From assembly GCA_016212885.1 (NCBI GenBank), contig JACRDO010000099.1, positions 1-33,014 on the forward strand: a DNA stretch of 33,014 bases. Reading direction: 5' to 3'. Shown here piece by piece: positions 1 to 8,800 of the stretch (position 1 is its first letter; each line of letters begins with the position of its first letter). The stretch comes from Elusimicrobiota bacterium (lineage in GTDB: Bacteria > Elusimicrobiota > Elusimicrobia > UBA1565). A program made the translations under genes and the position numbers. Below the pieces are notes generated by a model. The model was not told the origin of the DNA. It saw only the letters and a list, made by a program, of their open reading frames with translations, and made no database searches.

Positions 1-1
1 A

Positions 2-1024
2 TTTCAGATTCCGGATCAGCAGAGACAGCGCCTTCCTGAGAAGAAAAAAGATTGCGACACCATACGCTACGAGGTGCGCATCGGATATGACTCTCAGAAT
101 CATCTTGTAGGGATTCTTGAAGAACGGGCATTGCTGAAACAATGGTGTGCTCGGCATCCTGAACAAAGGGAGCTTTTCCCTCTGGATGCCACTGCCCCTG
201 ACACCATCGTCATCGGGAAGGCCCCCAAAGGAGCCCGGACCATTTTGAGCAAGAACGTCAGCGGGGATCATTTTTATCTGGAAGTGGCCGGGAAATCAGG
301 AAAAGGATGGTTTCCATCCATCAGATTGGGGCCCAAGAAATCAGCGATCGGAAACCTGCCTGAAGATGAGTCTAAATTCCCCGTTTCCACCTGGCTGAAG
401 AATGTTCTTACCCAGGGCGTCCAGAGATTGATATTGAACAGCCTTGAAATACGCAAGGCCAGCCCTCCGGGCAGACGCCAGGGCTTCCTGCCGGACGGCT
501 CTAATCTGCCATGGGTCATTAAGGCTTTGCGGAGAAAGGATGAGAGCAAGTTTCAGAATTGGCTTCGCCACGTTCGGACAGCCTTGCCCGAAATTAAGCA
601 CATCGATGTGAAGGAAAAGGAAGACGACAGACATGCATACCTGATAGTCCACTACGAAGGAGGGTTCAAGGCGCCATCCTGGGTGATATCCGACGGCACG
701 CTGCGGCTTCTCGCCCTCACCCTGCCGGCCTATCTGCCCGACATCCAGGGGATATATCTTATCGAGGAGCCTGAAAACGGTATTCATCCTGGTGCTGTGG
801 AGACTGTGTATCAATCATTATCCTCGGTGTACGATGCCCAAATACTCCTGGCCACGCATTCCCCTGTGATTCTCAGCCATGCCGAGGTGGATAAGGTTCT
901 CTGTTTCAAGAAAACGGAAAGTGGGGCCGCGGACATTGTTCGGGGCAGCGAACATCCCAAGCTCAAGGATTGGAAGGGCTCGCCGAATCTGAGCGTCCTT
1001 TACGCGAGCGGGGTGCTTGGATGA
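2..1024 (+). CDS. AAA family ATPase, C-terminal part (5' end outside window)
   Basis: The reading frame is open from base 2, so the start and the Walker A region lie upstream. The visible 340 residues end in an ABC/OLD-type ATPase core. A Walker B-like IYLIEEPENGIHP segment sits near residue 253 of the visible part. It is followed by an ILLATHSPVIL segment that carries the H-loop histidine. The EEPENGIHP signature is typical of AAA_21/OLD-type ATPases that pair with nuclease or TOPRIM partners in defence and DNA-repair loci. The stop overlaps the start of the next gene by 4 bp (ATGA), so the two are probably translationally coupled and act together. A GTG at 74 could be called as a start, but it would remove the N-terminal ATPase lobe. 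Whether this belongs to a named system (for example the MAD3/MAD4 pair of MADS) cannot be settled here. Confidence 0.8.
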   Translation, partial: FQIPDQQRQRLPEKKKDCDTIRYEVRIGYDSQNHLVGILEERALLKQWCARHPEQRELFPLDATAPDTIVIGKAPKGARTILSKNVSGDHFYLEVAGKSGKGWFPSIRLGPKKSAIGNLPEDESKFPVSTWLKNVLTQGVQRLILNSLEIRKASPPGRRQGFLPDGSNLPWVIKALRRKDESKFQNWLRHVRTALPEIKHIDVKEKEDDRHAYLIVHYEGGFKAPSWVISDGTLRLLALTLPAYLPDIQGIYLIEEPENGIHPGAVETVYQSLSSVYDAQILLATHSPVILSHAEVDKVLCFKKTESGAADIVRGSEHPKLKDWKGSPNLSVLYASGVLG

Positions 1025-1656
1025 TTGGGACCGCCAAGAAAGACTTGATCGTGCTCGTGGCGGACAAATGCATGGAGGCCGCAGTCCGGGGGCTTCTTTC
1101 GCGTCATCAATCGCTTGGGATCCGAAACGTAACAGCGGACATGCATCGTCATCCTGAAAAGGACACCGGATGCAGAATGCACGGCGTGGATTTTCTTGCC
1201 ACGTTCACAAGGCATTATTGCCATGCGCTGCTGATGTTCGACTTCGAGGGTTGCGGCGACACAACCACGCTGGCCCGCGAGCAGGAGAACGACTTGAGGC
1301 GGGAATTGGGCGTTGGTTGGGGGGAGAGGGCGGACGCGATCATCATCGAGCCGGAACTGGATGTCTGGGTTTGGAGCCCATCACCCCATGTCGAAAGCAT
1401 CCTGGGATGGAAAGACAAGGTTCCCTCGCTGCGTGAATGGCTTGTAGACAACGCTTATCTCCGGGAGGGGGCTTCAAAGCCGGATCGGCCCAAGGAAGCT
1501 TTGGCAGCCGCCTTGAGAATGGTTCACAAACCCCCATCTTCTTCGTTATATGAGGACTTGGCTCGGAACGTCAGCCTGAAAGAATGCGTTGACCCGTCAT
1601 TTTGCCGATTTCGCGACATGTTGAAGAAGTGGTTCGGGGAGATCTCCCATGGTTAA
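1021..1656 (+). CDS. TOPRIM-like partner of the upstream ATPase
   Basis: A 211-residue protein. The ATG at 1021 overlaps the upstream stop by 4 bp, which decides against the longer in-frame start at 970. The N-terminus reads DLIVLVADKCMEAAVRGLL, and around residue 80 there is ALLMFDFEGCG. These are a hydrophobic strand followed by acidic residues, resembling a degenerate TOPRIM or DUF4276-type fold in which the acids bind metal. I infer that the ATPase and this protein form a two-subunit OLD-like nuclease complex, with the ATPase regulating cleavage. Family recall suggests similarity to the small partner of ATPases in multi-gene defence loci (for example MAD4 of MADS), but I cannot confirm that. 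The 3' end overlaps the following DUF1016 frame by 8 bp. Confidence 0.55.
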   Translation: MIGTAKKDLIVLVADKCMEAAVRGLLSRHQSLGIRNVTADMHRHPEKDTGCRMHGVDFLATFTRHYCHALLMFDFEGCGDTTTLAREQENDLRRELGVGWGERADAIIIEPELDVWVWSPSPHVESILGWKDKVPSLREWLVDNAYLREGASKPDRPKEALAAALRMVHKPPSSSLYEDLARNVSLKECVDPSFCRFRDMLKKWFGEISHG

Positions 1657-2445
1657 ATCTCATTCCATTGCACCGGCTACCGGGGCTGATTATGGCCGCC
1701 TCGTATCGGACATCTCGGTTCTGCTGGAACAAGCCAGGCGAACGGCCGCCCGGGCCGTCAACAGTGTCCTCACGGCCACCTATTGGGAAGTCGGGCGGCG
1801 CATCGTGGAATTCGAGCAGGGTGGAAAGGCAAGGGCGGAGTACGGGAAGGAGTTGTTAGTCCGACTAGGTGGGGATTTGTCCAAACAGCACGGACGAGGA
1901 TTCTCCTGGAGGAACCTCTACCAAATGCGGGCATTCTACGTCGGGTGGGAGATTTTGCAGACGCCATCTGCAAAATTGGAGGCCCGAGTAAAAGTCCAGA
2001 CACCGTCTGGAATATCCCAGGCGAAATTGCAGATAGCGTCTGCAAAATCCGCGCGCGCACTTGTCCCCGTTTCATCACTTGTTCGACAAAGGCGCGCGCT
2101 TTTTACGAAGAGGAAGCGATCCGTGGAGGATGGAGTGTTCCGCAACTGGATCGCCAAATCAGCACCCAATTCTTCGAGCGGGCCCTGCATTCGAAGAATC
2201 CCCAGGCCCTGCTGGCCCGCGCGCGAACGCCTCAGCAAGAGGACCTCCTGCCTGTGGAGTCTGAAATCCGCGACCCCTACCTGCTCGAATTCCTGAACCT
2301 CAAGGATGAGTACAGCGAGGCAAACCTGGAAGACGCTCTCATCCACCACTTGGAGTGGTTCCTGCTGGAGATGGGCGCGGGATTCGCGTTCGTCGCCAGG
2401 CAGAAAAGGATTCGCATTGGCGGCTCACCGGCGAACTGCCGCTGA
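1649..2445 (+). pseudogene. DUF1016 (YhcG-type) nuclease gene, frameshifted and C-terminally truncated
   Basis: The frame from ATG 1649 encodes the DUF1016 N-terminal helical domain (ATYWEVGRRIVEFEQGGKA, then RGFSWRNLYQMRAFY). After about residue 130 it loses similarity. The family continues in another + frame from about 2090 (ARAFYEEEAIRGGWS, then LEDALIHHLEWFLLEMGAGF). That frame stops at 2445 just after RQKRIRIGG. The PD-(D/E)XK catalytic core that normally follows is missing, so the product should be nuclease-dead if it is made at all. DUF1016 proteins are predicted PD-(D/E)XK nucleases often found next to restriction and defence genes. The middle section (1952-2045) carries three short inverted repeats. 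The gene abuts the RecQ-like gene directly, as if a deletion fused the two. The frameshift could also be a sequencing or assembly error, but the missing C-terminus could not. Confidence 0.8.
1952..2045 (+). repeat. Three short inverted repeats inside the DUF1016 frame
   Basis: Three small palindromes: arms 1952-1961/1967-1976 (ATTTTGCAGA, 10 bp, 5-nt loop), 1995-2001/2005-2011 (TCCAGAC, 7 bp, 3-nt loop) and 2027-2033/2039-2045 (TTGCAGA, 7 bp, 5-nt loop). In the N-terminal frame each encodes a variant of QTPSAK or QTPSG. From memory, other DUF1016 proteins carry variable QT(P/L/V)SG/A-type repeats at this linker. Confidence 0.75.
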
Positions 2446-2446
2446 C

Positions 2447-4543
2447 GTGAGAGAGCAAGCGCTCGCGTATTTGCGCCAAGCAATTGCGCAGCGAGACGCC
2501 CAATTCCGAGAAAGGCAATGGGAATGCATCGAAGCCTTGCTGCAAAGGCGGCGCCTGCTGGTTGTTCAACGCACCGGCTGGGGCAAGAGCATGGTTTACT
2601 TTGTGGCGACCAAGCTCATGCGCGAGCAGGGCATGGGGCCCACTCTTCTGATTTCGCCCCTCCTTGCTCTGATGCGCAACCAGATTGCGGCAGCGAGGAA
2701 CCTGGGCATCCGGGCGGAAACAATCAATTCCAGCAACCGAGACGACTGGGATCAGATTGAGGGATTGCTTCATGCCAACCAAGTGGACATACTCCTCATT
2801 TCGCCTGAGCGCCTGGCGAATGACGAATTTCGCGCCAATGTTCTCCAGCACATAGCGAGCCGAGTGGGTTTTCTGGTGGTGGATGAGGCGCACTGCATCT
2901 CCGATTGGGGCCATGACTTCCGTCCCGACTATCGCCGCATCGTGCGGATCATGCAGGCGTTGCCGAACAACCTTCCTGTCTTGGCAACGACCGCCACCGC
3001 AAACGACCGAGTGGTGCAGGATGTGGCCGTGCAGTTGGGGAATCTCCACGTTGTCCGAGGCCCGCTCATTCGGGAGAGTCTTATGCTGCAAAACATCTGG
3101 CTGCCAAGCCCCGCAGCTCGGATGGCCTGGTTGGTGGAGAACTTGCCGCGAATGAAGGGCAGTGGCATCATCTACACCCTGACTATTCGAGACGCCGAAC
3201 GGGTAGCCCAATGGCTCCGCCTAAACAGACTTGCTGCGGAGGCCTACCACGCGGACATAGGTCAGAACGCGGACGGCACATCCCGCCGCGAAGAGTTGGA
3301 ACAGAAGCTGCTGAACAACGAGGTTAAAGCATTGGTCTCTACCGTGGCGCTGGGCATGGGATTCGATAAACCCGATCTGGGCTTTGTCGTTCACTTTCAG
3401 CGGCCTGGTTCAGTCGTACACTACTATCAACAGGTGGGCCGGGCTGGTCGCGCTGTGGATCAGGCATACGGCATCCTTTTGAGCGGGGAAGAAGACGCGG
3501 AGATCACCGACTACTTCATCCGGACGGCATTCCCGCCTCAAGCCCATGTTTCTTTGATCCTGAGGGCGTTGGATGCCGCGCCGAACGGTCTGTCGGTTCG
3601 GGAATTGGAGTCGCAGGTGAATCTCCGTCGCAGCCAGATCCAAAAGGCGCTCAGACTCCTGTCCACAGAAGACCCTTCGCCCATCATCAAACAAGGCTCA
3701 AAGTGGTCCGCTACCGCGGTAGTCTACCAAGTCGACCAGCAGGCCATTGACCGCTTGTCCAAAGTGAGGCGCGCGGAGCAGCAGGATATGCTGGCCTACA
3801 TGCGTAGCGGGGACTGCCTGATGCGATTTCTGGCCAGGAAACTCGATGATCCTTTTGCCCAACCATGCGGCAAATGCGCCAACTGCGCCGGGAGGGAACT
3901 GTTGCCGAAGACGGCGGACCCGGAATTGACCAACCAAGCTGCGATTTTCCTGCGGCGCAGTTATCAGCCTCTTCAACCGCGCCGGCAATGGCCGTCAGGC
4001 AATGCCTTCCCGTTCTATGGCTTTCATGGCCGGATTGACGATGATCTGCAGGCCGCGGAAGGGCGGGCTTTATGCATTTGGGGCGACGCCGGCTGGGGCG
4101 AACTGGTCAGGGCCGGCAAATATCATGACGGCCGTTTCCCCGACGTGCTGGTCCAAGGCTGTCTAGAAATGCTCAAAACCTGGGCGCCTGTTCCGCAACC
4201 CCGATGGGTCACTTGCGTGCCATCCCTTCGCCACCCGAACCTTGTGCCGGATTTTGCCCAACGCTTGGCAGCGCGATTGGGAGTCCCCTTTTCCCCGTGC
4301 GTAAGGAAAATAAGCGATAATCCGCCCCAAAAGAATATGGAAAACAGCTTTCAGCAGGCGCGCAATCTGGACGGAGCGTTTGAAATCGACCAACACCTTC
4401 TGCAAAAGGAGCCGGCACTCTTGCTGGATGACATGACGGATTCCGGCTGGACATTTGCCGTGGCTGCGGCGCTACTCCGGCGTTCGGGATGCCCTTGCGT
4501 GCACCCGTTGGCCCTGGCATTGACTTGGTCACGGCTCGAGTAG
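2447..4543 (+). CDS. RecQ-family DNA helicase fused to a phosphoribosyltransferase-like domain
   Basis: A 698-residue protein from GTG 2447. I chose this start because the longer ORF start at 2306 lies in DUF1016 coding sequence and gives an unnatural N-terminus. Helicase motifs: Walker A GWGKS (about 44-48), DEAH box in VVDEAHCISDWGHDFRPDYR, a TTATAN motif, and QQVGRAGRA (motif VI). A CGKCANC zinc-binding motif follows in the RecQ C-terminal region. The last 150 residues carry a PRPP-type loop (LLDDMTDSGWT) and FQQARNLDGAF, which resemble ComF-like phosphoribosyltransferases. It probably unwinds DNA with 3'-5' polarity, as RecQ family members do. The role of the PRTase-like domain is unknown. 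It lies 8 bp upstream of the dprA-like gene, so the two are almost certainly co-transcribed. Confidence 0.85.
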   Translation: MREQALAYLRQAIAQRDAQFRERQWECIEALLQRRRLLVVQRTGWGKSMVYFVATKLMREQGMGPTLLISPLLALMRNQIAAARNLGIRAETINSSNRDDWDQIEGLLHANQVDILLISPERLANDEFRANVLQHIASRVGFLVVDEAHCISDWGHDFRPDYRRIVRIMQALPNNLPVLATTATANDRVVQDVAVQLGNLHVVRGPLIRESLMLQNIWLPSPAARMAWLVENLPRMKGSGIIYTLTIRDAERVAQWLRLNRLAAEAYHADIGQNADGTSRREELEQKLLNNEVKALVSTVALGMGFDKPDLGFVVHFQRPGSVVHYYQQVGRAGRAVDQAYGILLSGEEDAEITDYFIRTAFPPQAHVSLILRALDAAPNGLSVRELESQVNLRRSQIQKALRLLSTEDPSPIIKQGSKWSATAVVYQVDQQAIDRLSKVRRAEQQDMLAYMRSGDCLMRFLARKLDDPFAQPCGKCANCAGRELLPKTADPELTNQAAIFLRRSYQPLQPRRQWPSGNAFPFYGFHGRIDDDLQAAEGRALCIWGDAGWGELVRAGKYHDGRFPDVLVQGCLEMLKTWAPVPQPRWVTCVPSLRHPNLVPDFAQRLAARLGVPFSPCVRKISDNPPQKNMENSFQQARNLDGAFEIDQHLLQKEPALLLDDMTDSGWTFAVAAALLRRSGCPCVHPLALALTWSRLE

Positions 4544-4551
4544 GAGCGGGG

Positions 4552-5853
4552 ATGAAAATGCTGGAATTATCTAACGACACGAAAGCCGTTCTGTTGTTGT
4601 GCGGGCATTTTGGCGACCAGCAGGGCGACACTGAGACCCCCTTGTCACTGGCCGAATATAATCGGGTCGCGGCATGGTTGAACACCCATAAGTACCGTCC
4701 TGCGGATCTACTGGCGGGACCGGCGCTTGATGCCTTGCGCAATGCGCCTCAGACGGATATTGATGCTGCGCGCTTGAGCCGGTTGCTGGCCCGCGGCGCT
4801 GGCATGGCATTTGCCTTGGAGCAATGGATGACCAAGGCGGTGTGGGTGGCCTGCCGCGCCGATGATCACTATCCGCAACGCCTTCGGCAGCATCTGAGGT
4901 CGCAGGCGCCGCCGATTCTCTACGGAATCGGGAATCGGCGGCTTCTTGAGGCTGGTGGCTTGGCCGTGGTGGGATCGCGAAACGTGGATGAGGACGGTTC
5001 AGATTTTGCCGTAGAAGCGTCCCGTCGAGCAGCCGCGTGCGGGATGAGCATCATTTCGGGAGGAGCCCGGGGAGTGGATCGGATCGCCATGGACGCAGCC
5101 TTGCAGGCGGATGGGACCGTGGTTGGTGTGATGGCGGATAATCTGCTGAAAATGTCGCTGCGTCCGGATATCCGCGATGCCATTCGTAGGCAGCAGGTGA
5201 CTTTGGTTTCGCCCTATTCGCCGGAGGCAGAGTGGAATGTGGGCAACGCGATGGGCCGGAACAAGCACATCTACGCGTTGAGTGATTTCGCGCTGGTTGT
5301 AAGCGCGGATTTTCAAAAGGGCGGCACGTGGGAAGGCGCGGTCGAGGAATTGCGGCGGGAAAACCATGTGCCTGTATTCATCCGTCTGGAGGGCAACGTC
5401 CCGAAGGGAAACCGGGAACTGCTGAGCAGAGGGGCCCTCGCCTTTCCGGACAGGCCGTGGTCAGAACCCCTCCCCCAACTACTGGCCGCTGCGCGCGACG
5501 CGAACATCGGCGCGACCGCGGTTCAGGAGCCTCTGTTTGCTCGCCTCAAGGAGCAAGTTGAACCCACTGGGTCTTCGCCGGGAGAGAAAGTCAGGGAGTC
5601 TGGTGAAGTCTACTTGGTCGAATCTTCTGCATCATCTTCGACGAGAACGATTTTCGAGGCGGTTTTGCCCATTCTTCTGGACGCTCTAAGGCGGCCACTC
5701 ACGGTCGCGGAACTGTCGCAAAAGTTGAAGGTGCAGAAGAGCCAACTATTCATCTGGATCAAGGAGGCGATCAAGCAACGGCAAGTCCGGAGACTCAACA
5801 AGCCGACGCGCTATGTGGCGGCCTCCGCTGAGGAACAGGATACACTTTTTTAG
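4552..5853 (+). CDS. DprA/Smf-like DNA-processing protein
   Basis: A 433-residue protein. ATG 4552 was chosen because TAGGAGCGGG sits immediately upstream and overlaps the helicase stop; the in-frame 4489 start lacks this. The central Rossmann fold shows the Smf signature: GLAVVGSRNVDEDG, then SIISGGARGVDRIAMDAAL and GTVVGVMADNL. DprA proteins bind ssDNA and load RecA during natural transformation. The C-terminal 70 residues look like a winged helix (LTVAELSQKLKVQKSQLF), as in DprA DML1-type domains. Here the gene sits between a RecQ-PRTase helicase and a DUF499 ATPase rather than near topA or trmFO. A specialised, possibly defensive, DprA paralogue is therefore more likely than the housekeeping one. 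It is separated from the next gene by 21 bp. Confidence 0.85.
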   Translation: MKMLELSNDTKAVLLLCGHFGDQQGDTETPLSLAEYNRVAAWLNTHKYRPADLLAGPALDALRNAPQTDIDAARLSRLLARGAGMAFALEQWMTKAVWVACRADDHYPQRLRQHLRSQAPPILYGIGNRRLLEAGGLAVVGSRNVDEDGSDFAVEASRRAAACGMSIISGGARGVDRIAMDAALQADGTVVGVMADNLLKMSLRPDIRDAIRRQQVTLVSPYSPEAEWNVGNAMGRNKHIYALSDFALVVSADFQKGGTWEGAVEELRRENHVPVFIRLEGNVPKGNRELLSRGALAFPDRPWSEPLPQLLAAARDANIGATAVQEPLFARLKEQVEPTGSSPGEKVRESGEVYLVESSASSSTRTIFEAVLPILLDALRRPLTVAELSQKLKVQKSQLFIWIKEAIKQRQVRRLNKPTRYVAASAEEQDTLF

Positions 5854-5874
5854 GGCGTCGCAAGGAGAATATCG

Positions 5875-8800
5875 ATGGCTAAGCTACCCTGGAAACCCTG
5901 GCACGAGGTCGTAAGATTGCGGGACGATCTGCGCTCCGGCGAGCTGCCGCTGCATATGTTCGCCGCGGACCTCTACGAGGTCCTGATGCAGCGCGGCAAG
6001 CGCCCCGTCTACGAGAAGCCGGAGGAGTTCTTCGCCCTGACCTTCCCCACCTACAACCTGCGCCAGCTCGTGCGCGACGTGGTCCTGCGTCTGGCCGGCA
6101 AGAACGACAAAGCCGTGCGCCAGCTCGAGCTTACCTACGGCGGCGGCAAGACCCATGCCCTTATCGCCCTGCGGCACCTGGTCCACGATCCGGCAGGCCT
6201 CCCGAAGCTTCCGGCGGTGGAGGAGTTCATCCAGCATATCGGCCAGAAACCGCCCAAGTGCCGGATCGCGGGAATCTGTTTCGACAAGCTGGACGTCGAA
6301 AAGGGCATGGATGTCCGGGGGCCGGACGGCAAGGCCAGGACCTTGAAGCATCCCTGGAGCGTCCTGGCCTATCAACTGGCCGGCGATGCCGGGTTGAAGC
6401 TGCTCCATGCCAGCGGCAAGGCCGAGGAGCGCGACTCCGCGCCGGCCGAGAACCTGCTTTCCGAGCTTCTTGAGCTGCCTGGGAAGGACGGCCTCGGCAC
6501 CCTCGTCCTGGTTGACGAAGTCCTGATGTATGCTCGCGAGAAGGTCGCCCAGGGCAAGGAATGGCGGAGCAAGCTGGCAAATTTCTTCCAGTACTTGACG
6601 CAGGCGGCCGCAAAGGTGGACCGCTGCTGCCTTGTTGCCTCGCTGTTGGCCACGGACCCGCGCAAGAGCGATACGCTGGGCCGTGAGATACAGGCCGAGC
6701 TTTACGACATCTTCCAGCGCCAGCGGGAAGAGGCGGTCGAGCCTGTGGTGAAAGAGGACGTCGCGGAAGTCCTGCGCCGGCGTTTTTTTGCCACGGAATC
6801 GCTGAAGGACCGCGACGCCTTCCGGCAGCATGTGGTCGCGGCCCTGAAGGGCATCTCGGCGATTGACGAACAAACAGCCAAGCAGGGCGCGGACGCGGAG
6901 GAGCGGTTCCTCAAGAGCTTTCCGTTCCACCCCGACCTGACGGAAGTCATTTATTCGAAGTGGACGCAATTGGCCCGGTTCCAGCGCACCAGGGGGGTCC
7001 TGCGGACGTTCGCCCTGGCCTTGCGCGAGGCCGTCAACTGGGACCAAAATCCCTTGGTCGGGCCGGCGATATTCTTGTGCGCCCCGGCCAAGAACGAGCT
7101 GTCGGAGGCGATGCGGGAATTGGTCGCGGTCGCGGATACAGAGGAATGGGAGGGCAAGAAGCAAGCCTGGACAGGCATCCTGGACCATGAGTTCTCGCAG
7201 GCCAGGCAGATACAGCAGGAATCCGTGGGCTTGAAGTTCCGGGAGATCGAGCAGTCCGTCGTGGCCACATTCCTGCACTCGCAGCCTATCGGGCAGACGG
7301 CCAAGACGCGCGACTTTGGGCTGCTGCTCGGAGCTTCCCGGCCGGACAAAATCGAACTAGAGAAGGGGCTGTCCCGTTGGGCGCAGTCCAGCTATTGGCT
7401 GGACGACCTCTATACCGCCGTGTCCGAGGGGGCGCTGCCCGCCACCTGGAGGCTCGGCAACCGGCCGAACCTGACGCAGATGCATGCCGTCACCGCCAGG
7501 AACATCGCCGAGGATGTGGTCAAGGCAAGGCTCCTGGATGAAATCGCGAAGGTCAAAGGGCTCACCGCCAATTCCGCCGCGGCCGGGGTGCGCGTCCATA
7601 CCCTGCCCGCGCGGCCGAAGGATGTCGAGGATGACGGCACGTTCCACTACGCCGTCTTGGGGCCGAACGCCGCCTCGGAGTCCGGCAAGCCCAGCCCGGA
7701 GGCGGCGCGTTTCCTGGATGAGACGACGGGGCCCGACCGGCCGCGTGTCTACCGCAATTCCGTTCTGCTGCTTGTGCCGTCCAGGGACGGCCTTGAGCTT
7801 GCCTTGGCCGGAGTCCGCAATTACCTGGCTTGGGAGATCGTTCGCGAGGAGATCAAGAAGCAGCAGCGGGACGGCAACGTGGACCCGGCCCGGGCGCAGA
7901 CCCTTCAAATCAACATTGACAAGGCAAAAGGGCGGATTCCCGAGGCCGTGAAGCAGGCGTATTGCATCGTGGCGACGGTCTCGGAGAAGGACGAAGTCCA
8001 GGCCTTCAAGATCACCGTATCCGACGAACCGCACTTCAACATCATAAAGGCGGACAAGCGCTCCCGAGTGCAGGACAGCGCCATCACGGCCGAGGCATTG
8101 CTGCCGGAGGGGCCATACAACCTCTGGCGCTCGGGCGAAAAGGCCCGGAGGGTCAAGGATCTGGCCGGTTCCTTCGCCCAACTGCCGCATCTGCCCAAGA
8201 TGCTCAAGGCAAGCGCCATCCTTGACACGCTGGCGGACGGATGCGAAAGGGGCACTTTTGTATTGAGGCTCACCCGCCCGGATGGGACGACAAGGACATG
8301 GTGGATGTCCCGGCCGGATGAGCCTGCCTTGAACGACCCGGCCATGGAGCTGGTGCTGCCTGAGGGTGGCGAACTCGTCGATCTGCCGGCGTCTTTGGTG
8401 GCTCCGGGCAAGCTTCCCGCCCTATGGCCGGACGGGGAGATCGCCGTCCAGGCGGTCAATGATTATTTCGTGGGCTCCAAGGTCGTGCAGGTGGACCGAG
8501 GCGGCTACCAGGAGCCGTTGCATATTCCAAAAGCCGGCCAATCCATCGTGGAGAAAGCCATCAGCGCTTCGGTGGAAGACGGCAGCGTGTGGCTGCTTTC
8601 CGGGCCGGCCAGCATACTGGGCGAGCCCATACCGACCGGCATCTTAAATGCCAGCGCAAAGCTCTGCATCCCGCCCGCGCCGGTTGCGGCCGCCGAGATC
8701 CTGCCGGAGAACCTGGCTGCGGCATGGAAGGATAAGACCGCCTCCGGGCTTTCCATCGCCACATGTCTTTCCGCGAAACTCGGAAAGAATCTCCCCTGGA

